Shown: piece after piece, positions 14,764-23,862 of the stretch
How positions within the stretch are numbered: the first letter of the stretch is position 1
How the letters are laid out: every line of letters starts with the position of its first letter
From: Sphingomonas sp. BAUL-RG-20F-R05-02
Lineage (GTDB): Bacteria > Pseudomonadota > Alphaproteobacteria > Sphingomonadales > Sphingomonadaceae
Length of the DNA stretch: 64,000 nucleotides
Reading direction: 5' to 3'
Assembly: GCF_022662305.1 (NCBI RefSeq)
Contig: NZ_JAKNQH010000005.1
Coordinates: 310,001-374,000 of the forward strand
Position numbers and translations under genes: made by a program
Notes under the pieces: model-generated
The model's input: the letters and a program-made list of their open reading frames with translations, nothing else
Database searches by the model: none
What the model was told of the DNA's origin: nothing

Positions 14764-15591
14764 ATGGTCAGCATCGGGACAACGTGGGACGGAACGTCGG
14801 GGTTCATCAGCGATCGCTTCGGCGCGGTGCTGCGCATTGCGGTTCCGCTGATCTTCGTGCCGATGGCGCTGCTCGGCAACCTCATGCCGCTGGTCGGTCG
14901 CGACGCGACGCCAGCAAACATCGTGTTCGGCCTTGCCACGCTGGCGATGAGCATCGTGACCTTGTGGGGTAATCTCGCACTGACAGCACTCGTGATCGAG
15001 CCGGTCGACTCATCGGGGGCGATCCGTATCGGGGCAGCGCGGCTGCCGGCTAAGCTGCTCGTCGCGGTGATCGAACTCGGTATTGTTGTGGTGGCGGCGG
15101 CTCCGATCTTCGTCGCGTTCGCGCTCGGCGGGATCGTGCCCGGGCAGATGCCGGCGCCCGGCGCCATGCCGACGATAGCATTCGGGCCGGCCGTGTTTGC
15201 GCTGGTGTACAGCCTCTTTTTCACGGTGTTGGTGCTGATCCTGTTCGCCCGGCTGCTGCTTGTCGACCCGGCGCTGGTGGCGGAGCGGCGGGGCGTATCC
15301 GCGCTGCCACGATCGCTGCGGCTGACACGCGGGCTGACGCTGAAGCTGGTCGGTGTGCTGCTGTTGTACATCATCGTCTCGCAAGTCGCGACGATGGCGA
15401 CGCGGACGGTTTTCGGTACGATCCTTGGTCTGTTAACGCTGGGCGCGGGCCCGGTGAATTTCGCGACGATCATCACCGCGATCCTGGTTGCACTCGTTCA
15501 GACGGGGTTTTCCATCCTGGCCGTCATTTTTGCCGCGCGCCTGTTCGTCGTGGTTCGCGATGGTCGTGAAGCGGTCATCGAACTCGCATGA
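14764..15591 (+). CDS. Polytopic membrane protein (275 aa)
   Basis: About six hydrophobic helices are visible, including VLRIAVPLIFVPMALLGNL, LLVAVIELGIVVVAAAPIF and AVFALVYSLFFTVLVLILF. Between the fourth and fifth comes LPRSLRLTRGLTLKLVG, a cytoplasmic loop also found in the next gene. This RS-x-R-L-T-R-G loop is typical of the membrane domain associated with glycerophosphodiester phosphodiesterase-like proteins, but no catalytic domain is present. The start is ATG 14764 with GGGGGA just upstream. Function unknown. Confidence 0.75.
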   Translation: MVSIGTTWDGTSGFISDRFGAVLRIAVPLIFVPMALLGNLMPLVGRDATPANIVFGLATLAMSIVTLWGNLALTALVIEPVDSSGAIRIGAARLPAKLLVAVIELGIVVVAAAPIFVAFALGGIVPGQMPAPGAMPTIAFGPAVFALVYSLFFTVLVLILFARLLLVDPALVAERRGVSALPRSLRLTRGLTLKLVGVLLLYIIVSQVATMATRTVFGTILGLLTLGAGPVNFATIITAILVALVQTGFSILAVIFAARLFVVVRDGREAVIELA

Positions 15592-15601
15592 AAAGTTGTT
15601 T

Positions 15602-16369
15602 ATGAAGATCAACATAGGCCGTGCACTTCGTACCGCGTGGGAGATGTGGCGAGCAGATTGGGACTTGTTGCTGCGCGTTACGGGGTTCTTCGTGTTTCTG
15701 CCGCAATTTGCCTGTTCGCTGCTGATACCGGTCGCCCCGATGATGCCGGAGGGGCAGCCTGATAAAGCGGCGGTGCGGACGTGGCTGGAGGCGTTTACCG
15801 GCTGGTTCGGCGCTTATGGTCCTTGGCTGTTCGGCGCGGAACTGCTGACCTTGTTCGGCAGCCTGGTCATGCTGCTTTTGTATCTCGGCAATGGGCGGCC
15901 TGCGCTACGCGACGCTTTGGCGGATGCGCTGCGGCTGTTCCCGCGCTACTTCCTTGCGGCGCTGCTGGTGTCGCTTCCGGCGGGGCTGTTCATGTTGCCG
16001 GCGATCGGCGTGGTGCTGGTGCTGCCGTCGCTGTACCTCCTGGGACGACTGCTGCTGAGCGGGGCGGTGATCGTCGCGGAGCAGCCGGTCGGCGTGGTGG
16101 CGGCGCTTCAGCGCAGTGTGCGGCTGACGCGCGGCAACGGTGTCGTGATGATGGCGATCTCCGGCTTGCTGCTGTTCGGCGGGCAGCTTGTCGCGTTGCC
16201 CTTTGCGGTGGCGGGGCGGACGATGGGTGGCGCACCGATGGCCAACCCGGTCGCGGCGGCGTTGCTCGACGCAATGGCGGCGGCGACGCTGACGGTGACG
16301 CTGACTGCGGGAATTCTGGTGCGGATCGCGCTTTACCGCGAAGCGCTGGCGCTCAACCGCGGCACGTGA
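15602..16369 (+). CDS. Polytopic membrane protein, related to its upstream neighbour (255 aa)
   Basis: A 255-residue membrane protein with about six helices (for example VTGFFVFLPQFACSLLIPV and LFGAELLTLFGSLVMLLLYL). It has the loop ALQRSVRLTRGNGVVMM, which matches RSLRLTRG in the preceding protein, so the pair looks like an old tandem duplication. It starts 10 bases after the stop of its neighbour and is probably cotranscribed. The 3' end overlaps the convergent GNAT gene by 37 bases. Function unknown. Confidence 0.75.
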   Translation: MKINIGRALRTAWEMWRADWDLLLRVTGFFVFLPQFACSLLIPVAPMMPEGQPDKAAVRTWLEAFTGWFGAYGPWLFGAELLTLFGSLVMLLLYLGNGRPALRDALADALRLFPRYFLAALLVSLPAGLFMLPAIGVVLVLPSLYLLGRLLLSGAVIVAEQPVGVVAALQRSVRLTRGNGVVMMAISGLLLFGGQLVALPFAVAGRTMGGAPMANPVAAALLDAMAAATLTVTLTAGILVRIALYREALALNRGT

Positions 16370-16932
16370 GGACCGGCCGATTCGGGTAGCAGCCCCAGGA
16401 TGCGCGGGTCGGCAAACGTCTCGATCGTGCGTGCGATTGGCGTGAAACCGGACGCGCGGTAGAAGTTTAGCGCCGATGGGTGGTCGAGCGTACAGGTATG
16501 GACCCATACCCGCCCCACACTGGGCGCCCACGCTCGGCCAAGCGCCTCTGCCATCAACCAGCGACCGAGCTTTTGTCCGGCGAGATCCGGTACCAGCCCG
16601 AAATAGCCGAGCTCACATTCACCGTGGCGGCGGAAATCGAGTTCCAGCATGCCGGCGTCGTTGCCTGCGGCGTCCACGGCCGCGAACACAGCTACATCGG
16701 GATCGTGGATGATCGCGCTGAGGGAACGATCGTCCATCACGAGCCGCGAAAACCACAGCCAGCGCTCGCCGACCGCCCGGAACAACGCGCGGTAGCGATC
16801 CGGTGTCGGGCGTTCGAGCTGCACCAGTCGCAGCGGCGACGTCGGCTTCGCCAACACCTCGGGCCGCGCGCGCATCTCCAGCGTGGTGACGATCGTCGCC
16901 ACGTCAGTCGCGCGTACGCCAGTCAGGCCCAC
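16333..16932 (-). CDS. GNAT-family N-acetyltransferase
   Basis: A 199-residue protein with the GNAT acetyl-CoA-binding pattern: GYFGLVPDLAGQKLGRWLMAEAL (motif A, with Q/R-x-x-G-x-G/A-like QKLGRW) followed by VWVHTCTLDHPSALNFYRASGF (motif B). The N-terminus up to about residue 25 is weak and the true start may be further in. The substrate cannot be told. It lies 4 bases upstream of hemF on the same strand in reverse order (hemF is read first), so it is likely cotranscribed after hemF. Its 3' end overlaps the convergent membrane-protein gene by 37 bases. Confidence 0.8.
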   Translation of the reverse strand: MGLTGVRATDVATIVTTLEMRARPEVLAKPTSPLRLVQLERPTPDRYRALFRAVGERWLWFSRLVMDDRSLSAIIHDPDVAVFAAVDAAGNDAGMLELDFRRHGECELGYFGLVPDLAGQKLGRWLMAEALGRAWAPSVGRVWVHTCTLDHPSALNFYRASGFTPIARTIETFADPRILGLLPESAGPHVPRLSASASR

Positions 16933-16936
16933 GGGT

Positions 16937-17779
16937 TCAGCTCCAGGTCGCGACGGGCGGCAGGCTCATCAGGATGGCGTCGATGTTGCCGCCGGTCTTG
17001 AGCCCGAACAGCGTGCCACGATCATAGACGAGGTTGAATTCGGTATAACGTCCCCGCCATGCGCGCTGCGCGGCGAGGTCCACCGCATCGAAGCGCGTGT
17101 CCATTCGCCGCCGCACGATCTTGGGAAAGATTTCGAGAAACGCGCGGCCGACGTCCTTGGTAAAGGCGAAATTGGCGTCGAAATCGCCTTCGAGGTGATC
17201 GTAGAAGATGCCACCCACACCACGATGCACCTTCCGATGGGGTATGTAGAAATAGGTGTCGGCCCATGCCTTGAAGTGCGGGTAATGCGCCGGATCATGC
17301 GCGTCGCACGCTGCCTTCATCGCGGCGTGGAAAGCGGCGGTGTCCTCTTTCACCGGCAGCGGGGGATTGAGATCGGCGCCGCCACCGAACCAGCGTTTGG
17401 TGGTCGTCAGGAAACGGGTGTTCATGTGGACGGCGGGGACGTGCGGGTTGGCCATATGCGCGACGAGGCTGATGCCGGTCGCGCAGAAACTGGGGTCATC
17501 CGCCGCGCCGTGAATAGTCTTGCCGAACTCACCTTCGAGCTGGCCGCCGACGGTCGAGACGTTCACGCCGACCTTTTCGAAGACCTTGCCCTTCATCACG
17601 CCGCGCACACCGCCGCCTCCGGGCGCACCAGAAGGATCGGTGCGGTCCCAAGGGGTATATTCGAAGATCGCCTCGGACCCCGCTTCGGTCTCGATACGTT
17701 CAAATTCCGCGCAGATCAGGTCGCGCAGATGCTCAAACCAGGTGCGGGCGGCGGTTTGCTGTTCGTCGAGCGGTTGCAT
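16937..17779 (-). CDS. hemF: Oxygen-dependent coproporphyrinogen III oxidase
   Basis: A 280-residue enzyme that oxidatively decarboxylates coproporphyrinogen III to protoporphyrinogen IX in haem synthesis, using O2. Clear family segments are GGGGVRGVMKGKVFEKVGVN, VHMNTRFLTTTKRWFGGG, HYPHFKAWADTYFYIPHR, GVGGIFYDHLEGDF and RYTEFNLVYDRGTLFGLKTG. The start at ATG 17779 (MQPLDEQQ) is chosen because the longer frame upstream is Arg-rich and unlike the family. It lies between trmL and the GNAT gene on the same strand. Confidence 0.96.
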   Translation of the reverse strand: MQPLDEQQTAARTWFEHLRDLICAEFERIETEAGSEAIFEYTPWDRTDPSGAPGGGGVRGVMKGKVFEKVGVNVSTVGGQLEGEFGKTIHGAADDPSFCATGISLVAHMANPHVPAVHMNTRFLTTTKRWFGGGADLNPPLPVKEDTAAFHAAMKAACDAHDPAHYPHFKAWADTYFYIPHRKVHRGVGGIFYDHLEGDFDANFAFTKDVGRAFLEIFPKIVRRRMDTRFDAVDLAAQRAWRGRYTEFNLVYDRGTLFGLKTGGNIDAILMSLPPVATWS

Positions 17780-17820
17780 GACGGTTGCTCTTGCGCGAGA
17801 CGCCCGCGCAAGTCGAGTGG

Positions 17821-18282
17821 TCAAAACTCGACATCGCCCGGCCAACCATCCGTCTGCCGCAACGCCTCGCCTAGCGCGATGCCGCACGCCACCGCGAGGT
17901 TGAGCGAGCGCATGCCGGCGCCAAGCGGGATGCGGATGCGCGCGTCGGCGCGATCGTGCACGGGCTGCGGCACGCCGCTGCCCTCCGACCCGAACAGCAA
18001 GGTGTCGCCCGCGTCGAAGCTGGCCGCATCAAGCCGGGTGCCGCCGCGTGTCGTCAGCAGCACCAGACGTGACGGTGCCGTGCCGACAAAAGCGGACCAG
18101 TCGATATGACGACGCACTTCGGCAACGCGCGCATAGTCCATGCCCGCCCGCGCCAGCGCCCGATCGCCATACGCGAAGCCCATCGGCTCGATCAGATCGA
18201 CCGCGACGCCGAAACACGCTGCCATGCGCAGGATAGTGCCAACATTGCCGGCGATTTCGGGCTGGTACAAAGCGATCCGCAT
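17821..18282 (-). CDS. trmL: tRNA (cytidine(34)-2'-O)-methyltransferase
   Basis: A 153-residue SPOUT methyltransferase of the TrmL type, which 2'-O-methylates the wobble nucleotide of certain leucine tRNAs. Typical features are the start MRIALYQPEIAGNVGTILR (motif 1), LLFGSEGSGVPQ (motif 2) and IPLGAGMRSLNLAVACGIALGEAL (motif 3, trefoil knot). The length is usual for the family. It is followed 41 bases later by hemF on the same strand and is divergent from the petABC operon. Confidence 0.93.
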   Translation of the reverse strand: MRIALYQPEIAGNVGTILRMAACFGVAVDLIEPMGFAYGDRALARAGMDYARVAEVRRHIDWSAFVGTAPSRLVLLTTRGGTRLDAASFDAGDTLLFGSEGSGVPQPVHDRADARIRIPLGAGMRSLNLAVACGIALGEALRQTDGWPGDVEF

Positions 18283-18458
18283 CGCGCGCCTTTAACAGAG
18301 GTAAATTGCTGTTGGCAAAGCGTGCCACCTCCGTCTATCAGATCACTACCTCCCGTGGGGACGGAGAGGTTCAGGGTGGCAGCGTCTAGCGCGTTTCACC
18401 TCAGAAAAGACCCACCGCCGAGGCCGCAACGGTCGACACGGAAGACAAGGGCAGAGAA

Positions 18459-19043
18459 ATGGCGACACTCGATCATGCCGTGCCACCCGGAGAGGACCCC
18501 GCCCCGTACCACGAGGGCGAAGACGATCCGCGCCGGCGCGACTTCATCAACATCGCGGCGGTGGCCTGGGCCGGCGTCGGCGGCGCGATCGTGGTGCTGC
18601 CGCTCATCAACCAGATGAGTCCGTCGGCGGACGTGCTGGCGCAATCCACCACCGAGGTCGATCTGTCGAAGATCGAGGCCGGGCAGGGCGTCGTCACCAG
18701 CTTCCGCAAGCAGCCGCTGTTCGTGCGCCACCTCACCCCCAAGGAAATCGAGGAGGCGAATGCCGTCCAGCTCAGCGAACTGCGCGACCCGCAGACACTG
18801 GCGGAGCGTACCAAGCCCGGCAAGGCCAACTGGCTGATCACACTCGGCGTTTGCACGCATCTCGGCTGCATCCCGCTCGGCATTCACGAGGGCGAGAACC
18901 GCGGCCAGTTCGGCGGCTATTTCTGCCCGTGCCACGGCTCGCAATACGATACCGCCGCGCGCATCCGCAAAGGCCCGGCGCCGAAGAACCTGGCCGTGCC
19001 GCCATACACCTTCTCGTCGGACACGACGGTCACCGTCGGTTGA
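18459..19043 (+). CDS. petA: Ubiquinol-cytochrome c reductase, Rieske iron-sulfur subunit
   Basis: A 194-residue Rieske protein of the bc1 complex. An N-terminal twin-arginine-like anchor (DPRRRDFINIAAVAWAG, about 24-40) is followed by one TM helix and a periplasmic domain. The 2Fe-2S ligands are visible: Cys132 and His134 in CTHLGC, and Cys156 and His159 in CPCHGS; Cys137 and Cys158 form the usual disulfide. It takes electrons from ubiquinol and passes them to cytochrome c1. It is the first gene of petABC, 12 bases before petB. Confidence 0.97.
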   Translation: MATLDHAVPPGEDPAPYHEGEDDPRRRDFINIAAVAWAGVGGAIVVLPLINQMSPSADVLAQSTTEVDLSKIEAGQGVVTSFRKQPLFVRHLTPKEIEEANAVQLSELRDPQTLAERTKPGKANWLITLGVCTHLGCIPLGIHEGENRGQFGGYFCPCHGSQYDTAARIRKGPAPKNLAVPPYTFSSDTTVTVG

Positions 19044-19055
19044 GGATGCACTGAG

Positions 19056-20360
19056 ATGAGCTTTCCCTGGGCCAAGCATTACGAACCGAAATACGGCGTC
19101 ACCAAATGGGTGGACGAACGGCTGCCATTGCCGCGCCTCGTCTACAATGCGGTCGGCGCAGGGTATCCGGTGCCGCGCAACCTCAACTATTTCTGGAACT
19201 TCGGCGTGCTCGCCGGGGCCGCGCTTGGCATCCAGATCATCACCGGCATCGTGCTGGCGATGCATTATGCCGCCAACGGCGGTGTGGCGTTCGATTCGGT
19301 CGAACACATCATGCGCGACGTCAACGCCGGCTGGTTCCTGCGCTATGCGCACGCGAACGGCGCGTCGATGTTCTTCATCGTGGTCTACACCCACATCTTC
19401 CGCGGGCTTTACTACGGATCGTACAAGGCGCCGCGCGAGATGGTGTGGCTCTTGGGCGTCGTCATCTTCCTGCTGATGATGGCGACCGCGTTCATGGGCT
19501 ACGTGCTGCCGTGGGGGCAGATGAGCTTCTGGGGCGCGCAGGTCATCACTGGCTTCTTCTCGGCGATCCCGATCGTCGGCGATACCATCCGCGTGTGGCT
19601 GCTCGGCGGTTATGCGCCGGACGATGCCGCGCTCAACCGCTTCTTCTCGCTGCACTATCTGCTGCCGTTCGTGATCGCGGGCGTGATCGTGCTGCACATC
19701 TGGGCGCTGCACATTCCCGGCTCGAACAACCCGACCGGCGTCGACGTGAAGGGCGAGCAGGATACCGTGCCGTTCCACCCGTATTATACCGCGAAGGACG
19801 GCTTCGGGCTGGGCATCTTCCTGGTGGTGTTCGCCGGGTTGATCTTCTTCGCGCCGAACTATCTCGGCCACCCGGACAATTACATTCCGGCCAATCCGCT
19901 CTCCACGCCCGCGCATATCGTGCCGGAATGGTATTTCTGGCCGTTCTACGCGATCCTGCGCTCGTTCACGTCGGACTTCATCCTCCCCGCGAAGCTGTGG
20001 GGCGTGCTGGCGATGTTCGGGTCGATCGCGCTGCTGTTCTTCCTGCCGTGGCTGGACAGTTCGCCGGTTCGCTCGACCAATTACCGACCGGTGTACCGCA
20101 CCTTCTTCTGGATTCTGGTGGCCGACGTGCTGGTGCTGGGCTGGTGCGGCGGATCGCCGGCGGAGCCGCTCTACGTCATCACGGCGCAGGTCGCGGCGGC
20201 CTATTACTTCGCACATTTCCTCGTCATCCTGCCGATCGTGTCGCGGATGGAGCGTCCGCGCCCACTGCCGACCTCGATCACCGAGGCGGTGCTGGCGAAG
20301 CATGGCGGCACCAGCCCGACGAAATCCGCGGTCAGCGGTTCCGTGCTGGCAGCCGAATAA
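19056..20360 (+). CDS. petB: Cytochrome b of the bc1 complex
   Basis: A 434-residue integral membrane protein with eight or nine helices. Family segments include [21 protein letters not shown], the haem-ligand regions with AMHYAAN and [48 protein letters not shown], and the Qo-site motif [14 protein letters not shown]. It binds haems bL and bH and forms the Qo and Qi sites. The length is that of the long alphaproteobacterial cytochrome b, without a fused cytochrome c1: c1 is a separate gene 11 bases downstream. Confidence 0.97.
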   Translation: MSFPWAKHYEPKYGVTKWVDERLPLPRLVYNAVGAGYPVPRNLNYFWNFGVLAGAALGIQIITGIVLAMHYAANGGVAFDSVEHIMRDVNAGWFLRYAHANGASMFFIVVYTHIFRGLYYGSYKAPREMVWLLGVVIFLLMMATAFMGYVLPWGQMSFWGAQVITGFFSAIPIVGDTIRVWLLGGYAPDDAALNRFFSLHYLLPFVIAGVIVLHIWALHIPGSNNPTGVDVKGEQDTVPFHPYYTAKDGFGLGIFLVVFAGLIFFAPNYLGHPDNYIPANPLSTPAHIVPEWYFWPFYAILRSFTSDFILPAKLWGVLAMFGSIALLFFLPWLDSSPVRSTNYRPVYRTFFWILVADVLVLGWCGGSPAEPLYVITAQVAAAYYFAHFLVILPIVSRMERPRPLPTSITEAVLAKHGGTSPTKSAVSGSVLAAE

Positions 20361-20371
20361 GGGGGACGACC

Positions 20372-21223
20372 ATGATTCGCTGGATTTCCGGGATTGTCGG
20401 CCTCGGCATCGTCGCCGTGCTGGCCTGGTCGCTGCTCTGGTCGGTCATCGGTGTCGTCACCGATCCGCCCGCGCCGACCGCCGAACATTACGTCCGCTCG
20501 CAGCACCCGCTGCTGAGTGCCGAACCGCCATCGGAGGGTGTGCTCGGCAAGTTCGATCTGCGTCAGCTTCAGCGTGGCTTCCAGGTCTATAAGGAGGTCT
20601 GCTCGGCCTGCCATTCGATCCGGCTGGTGTCGTTCCGCGACCTCAAGAAGCTTGGCTATGACGATGGTCAGGTGAAGGCGATCGCCGCGGGCTGGCAGAT
20701 CGAACAGCCGAGCATCAATCCGGACACCGGCGAAGTCGCCACGCGCAAGAGCATCCCGTCTGACCATTTCCCGCTGGTGTTCGCCAACGACGTGGCCGCA
20801 CGCGCCGCCAACAACAATGCTGTCCCGCCCGATCTCTCGCTGATGACCAAGGCGCGGCATGAGGGGCCGGACTATATCTACTCGCTGGTCGGGCATGGCT
20901 ATGTGAACCAGCCGGCCGATCTGCTTGCCAAGTTCCCCGACGTGAAAACGCCGAAGGGCCTGTACTACAACCAGTATTTCGCCAACCTCAACATCGCGAT
21001 GCCGCCGCCGCTCAAGTCCGACGGACAGGTCCAGTATCTCGACGGGACCAAGCCGACGGTCGACCAGATGGCGAAGGACGTCGCGGCGTTTCTGACATGG
21101 ACAGCCGAACCCAATCTCGATACCCGCCACGGCGCCGGCCTGGCCGTGCTTGGGTTCCTGCTGGTGTTCTGCTTCCTCGCATACGGCGCGTATCAGAATG
21201 TCTGGCGTAATGTGAAACACTAG
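20372..21223 (+). CDS. petC: Cytochrome c1
   Basis: A 283-residue protein with an N-terminal hydrophobic signal or anchor (about 5-28), the haem-binding CSACH motif (Cys77, Cys80, His81) and a likely axial Met in LNIAMPPPL. A C-terminal anchor helix (GLAVLGFLLVFCFLAYGAY) sits near residues 255-275. It accepts electrons from the Rieske protein and gives them to soluble or membrane cytochrome c in the periplasm. A GGGGGA Shine-Dalgarno precedes ATG 20372. The stop is 3 bases before apt. Confidence 0.97.
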   Translation: MIRWISGIVGLGIVAVLAWSLLWSVIGVVTDPPAPTAEHYVRSQHPLLSAEPPSEGVLGKFDLRQLQRGFQVYKEVCSACHSIRLVSFRDLKKLGYDDGQVKAIAAGWQIEQPSINPDTGEVATRKSIPSDHFPLVFANDVAARAANNNAVPPDLSLMTKARHEGPDYIYSLVGHGYVNQPADLLAKFPDVKTPKGLYYNQYFANLNIAMPPPLKSDGQVQYLDGTKPTVDQMAKDVAAFLTWTAEPNLDTRHGAGLAVLGFLLVFCFLAYGAYQNVWRNVKH

Positions 21224-21226
21224 AGA

Positions 21227-21769
<543 letters not shown>

Positions 21770-21894
21770 GCTTTCGTCGAGGCTGAGCGTGCGGTGATCA
21801 GCATCCGGCGGGGCCGATCCGGCAATCTGCCGTGGCCATCGCGACCAGTCGGGCAGGTTACCGCAACCCCGTGTTTCGTGGGGGGAACGGATAT

Positions 21895-21919
21895 GGAACT
21901 CTGGCGACAATATATCGTT
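21895..21919 (+). promoter_or_regulatory. EcfG-type promoter of the Gly-rich lipoprotein gene
   Basis: GGAAC (21895-21899), a spacer of exactly 16 bases, then CGTT (21916-21919): a full match to the alphaproteobacterial EcfG consensus. It lies 57 bases before the ATG at 21977. A second GGAAC at 21886-21890 has no correctly spaced CGTT. The site implies that the downstream gene is induced by the general stress response encoded at 1699-5438. Confidence 0.75.
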
Positions 21920-21976
21920 GATCCGACATGATGCGCCGCAGGTCTCGCGGGCACCGCGTCCTGTTGGAGTAAAACC

Positions 21977-22447
21977 ATGCTTTCACGCAAAATCCTGATT
22001 GCCGGTCTCGGCCTTGCCGCTGCTGTCGGCCTGTCCGCCTGTGTCGATGACGGATATGGCTACGGCGGTGGCGTCGGCTATGTCAGCGACGGCTACGATC
22101 CCTATTATGGTGGCTTCAACGCCGATCCATACTGGGGCTGGTACGGCGACTATTACTATCCCGGCACCGGCTACTACGTCTATGATCGCAACCGTGGTCG
22201 CCATCGGTGGAACGGTGGTCAGCAGAATTACTGGCGCGGGCGTTCGCAGACCTGGAACAACGCGCACCGTGATGTACGCCCGATGTGGCGCGACTTCGGT
22301 GGCGCACGCGGCGGCGTTCAGGGCGGGCGTGGTCCTGGTGGCGGTGGTTTCCATGGCGGCGGTGGTCGCGGCCCGGGCGGTGGTGGCTTCCACGGCGGCG
22401 GTGGCGGCGGGTTCCACGGCCGTGGCGGTGGCGGTCGCCACCACTGA
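21977..22447 (+). CDS. Tyr/Gly/His-rich lipoprotein, probable GSR target (156 aa)
   Basis: A lipobox LSAC (Cys22) follows a clear signal sequence, so the protein is probably membrane-anchored in the periplasm. The mature part has a Tyr-rich first half (YYGGFNADPYWGWYGDYYYP), then RNRGRHRWNGGQQNYW. The tail is a low-complexity Gly/His repeat in which RGPGGGGFHGGGG occurs twice in tandem. Such tails may bind metals or polymers. No named domain is recognised. A perfect EcfG promoter lies just upstream, and a strong terminator follows, so it is a single stress-regulated gene. Confidence 0.85.
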   Translation: MLSRKILIAGLGLAAAVGLSACVDDGYGYGGGVGYVSDGYDPYYGGFNADPYWGWYGDYYYPGTGYYVYDRNRGRHRWNGGQQNYWRGRSQTWNNAHRDVRPMWRDFGGARGGVQGGRGPGGGGFHGGGGRGPGGGGFHGGGGGGFHGRGGGGRHH

Positions 22448-22501
22448 TCGACGGGCGGCGGGGCGGTCGTACACACCGCCAGCCTGGCTTACCCAAATCC
22501 G

Positions 22502-22536
22502 AAACGGGCGGCGTGTCGATGACACGCCGCCCGTTT
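22502..22536. terminator. Bidirectional terminator
   Basis: A perfect 16-bp inverted repeat: AAACGGGCGGCGTGTC (22502-22517), loop GAT, and its complement at 22521-22536, followed by TTTTG on the plus strand. It sits between the Gly-rich lipoprotein gene and the convergent phosphodiesterase gene. The T-runs are short, but the stem is very stable. Confidence 0.85.
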
Positions 22537-22540
22537 TGTA

Positions 22541-23818
22541 TCACCGTCGCAGCGCGTCCCGGAACGGCGCATCGTTGCCATCCACCCCCGCAGCGGGCGG
22601 CAGCGCCAGCAGATCGCGCAGCAGCGGGTACACATCGACATTGTCGAACGCGGCGAGCTTGCCCTTGGGCTTGATCGCAGGGCCGCTGGCGATGAACAGC
22701 GCGTTCATTTCCGGCGCCATATTGTCGTAACCATGGTCGCCGCCGGTGCGCGGCTTGTCGGGCGTCGTCTTGGCGGTTTCCCAGCCCGCATCGGCGAGGC
22801 AGAAATACGGCTGGATGCGCGGATTAGCGCCGTAATGGAGCCGCGCCGGAATGTCCGACTTGCGCCAGCAATGCAGATGCGCGTGCGGCGCGAACAGCGC
22901 TTTTTCCAGCGCCGCCTCATGCCCCGGCACCGCCGACAGCGACGCGAACGGACCGGTTTCGAACACGCGGTAGTCGGCCGGGTTGGCGATCCGGTCGAGC
23001 GCGATGGTACGCTCGCTGCTCGTCGCCGCCATGCCGTGATCCGCGACGATGACGAGATTGGCGGGTTGCCCAAGCGCACGCAGCCCATCGGTCAGCCTGC
23101 CGATCAGCGCATCGACGTCGGCGACGGCAGCGGTGGTGCGCGCGTCGTCCGGACCGAACATGTGGCCGGCACTATCGACCGTATCGAAATACAGCGTCAC
23201 GAAGCGTGGGCGGATCGCGGTCGGCCGGCGCATCCAGTCGAGCACGCCCTCGACCCGCTGCGCGCCGGTCACCGCCTGGTTGAACTGCATCCAGTCCTCA
23301 GGCCGGGTACCGCCTATGGTCGCGCCGTGGCTGTTGGGCTTTACCGCACCGCCCCACGCGACGTTCGCGCCGGGCCAGAACATCGTGCCGGTGTGGATGC
23401 CGGCCTGTTCGGCATCGACCCAGATCGGCTTGGCCTCGTTCCACCAGAATGGATCGTCGGTCGCCATGGTGAAGGTCTCGCCGGGGCGGGCGGCATCCTC
23501 CATGCTGTTCGAGACGATGCCGTTGCGATCGGGCCGCAGCCCGGTGACGAGGGTCCAGTGGTTGGGGAAGGTCTTGGACGGGAAGGCGGGGTGCATCACC
23601 GCGCTGATCCCGGCGGCGGCGAGCGCGTTCAGCCGCGGCGTCACGCCGCGCTGGAGATAGTCGCTGCGAAATCCGTCGATCGAGATGAGGATCGTCACCG
23701 GCTGTCGTGCCGCCTCCGTCTGCGCCACCGGCGGCGCGGGTGCGGCGGCGGGCGGGGTGACACAGGCTTGCAGGCTGGCACACAGCCCGGCGACGACGAT
23801 TTTGCTATACCAACGCAT
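22541..23818 (-). CDS. Exported nucleotide pyrophosphatase/phosphodiesterase (alkaline phosphatase superfamily)
   Basis: A 425-residue ENPP-like enzyme with a lipoprotein-type signal (VVAGLCASLQAC, Cys19). The metal and catalytic residues can be followed: ISIDGFRSDYL (Asp), catalytic Thr in AFPSKTFPNHWTLVTG, YFDTVDSAGHMFGPD (Asp, His), IVADHGM (Asp-His) and GGDHGYDN (His). These bind two zinc ions and cleave phosphodiester or pyrophosphate bonds of nucleotides or lipids outside the cytoplasm. The start at ATG 23818 gives a proper signal sequence; the frame further upstream is Arg-rich shadow. The natural substrate is unknown. Confidence 0.88.
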   Translation of the reverse strand: MRWYSKIVVAGLCASLQACVTPPAAAPAPPVAQTEAARQPVTILISIDGFRSDYLQRGVTPRLNALAAAGISAVMHPAFPSKTFPNHWTLVTGLRPDRNGIVSNSMEDAARPGETFTMATDDPFWWNEAKPIWVDAEQAGIHTGTMFWPGANVAWGGAVKPNSHGATIGGTRPEDWMQFNQAVTGAQRVEGVLDWMRRPTAIRPRFVTLYFDTVDSAGHMFGPDDARTTAAVADVDALIGRLTDGLRALGQPANLVIVADHGMAATSSERTIALDRIANPADYRVFETGPFASLSAVPGHEAALEKALFAPHAHLHCWRKSDIPARLHYGANPRIQPYFCLADAGWETAKTTPDKPRTGGDHGYDNMAPEMNALFIASGPAIKPKGKLAAFDNVDVYPLLRDLLALPPAAGVDGNDAPFRDALRR

Positions 23819-23862
23819 GGGGCGCCCTCTGCGCCCGCTTCGCGACATCTTCAAGACAGCGC

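Noticed and set aside
18396..20303. 635-codon open frame on the minus strand over petA/petB
   Set aside because: His/Arg/Asp-rich antisense shadow of the petAB genes with no family features.
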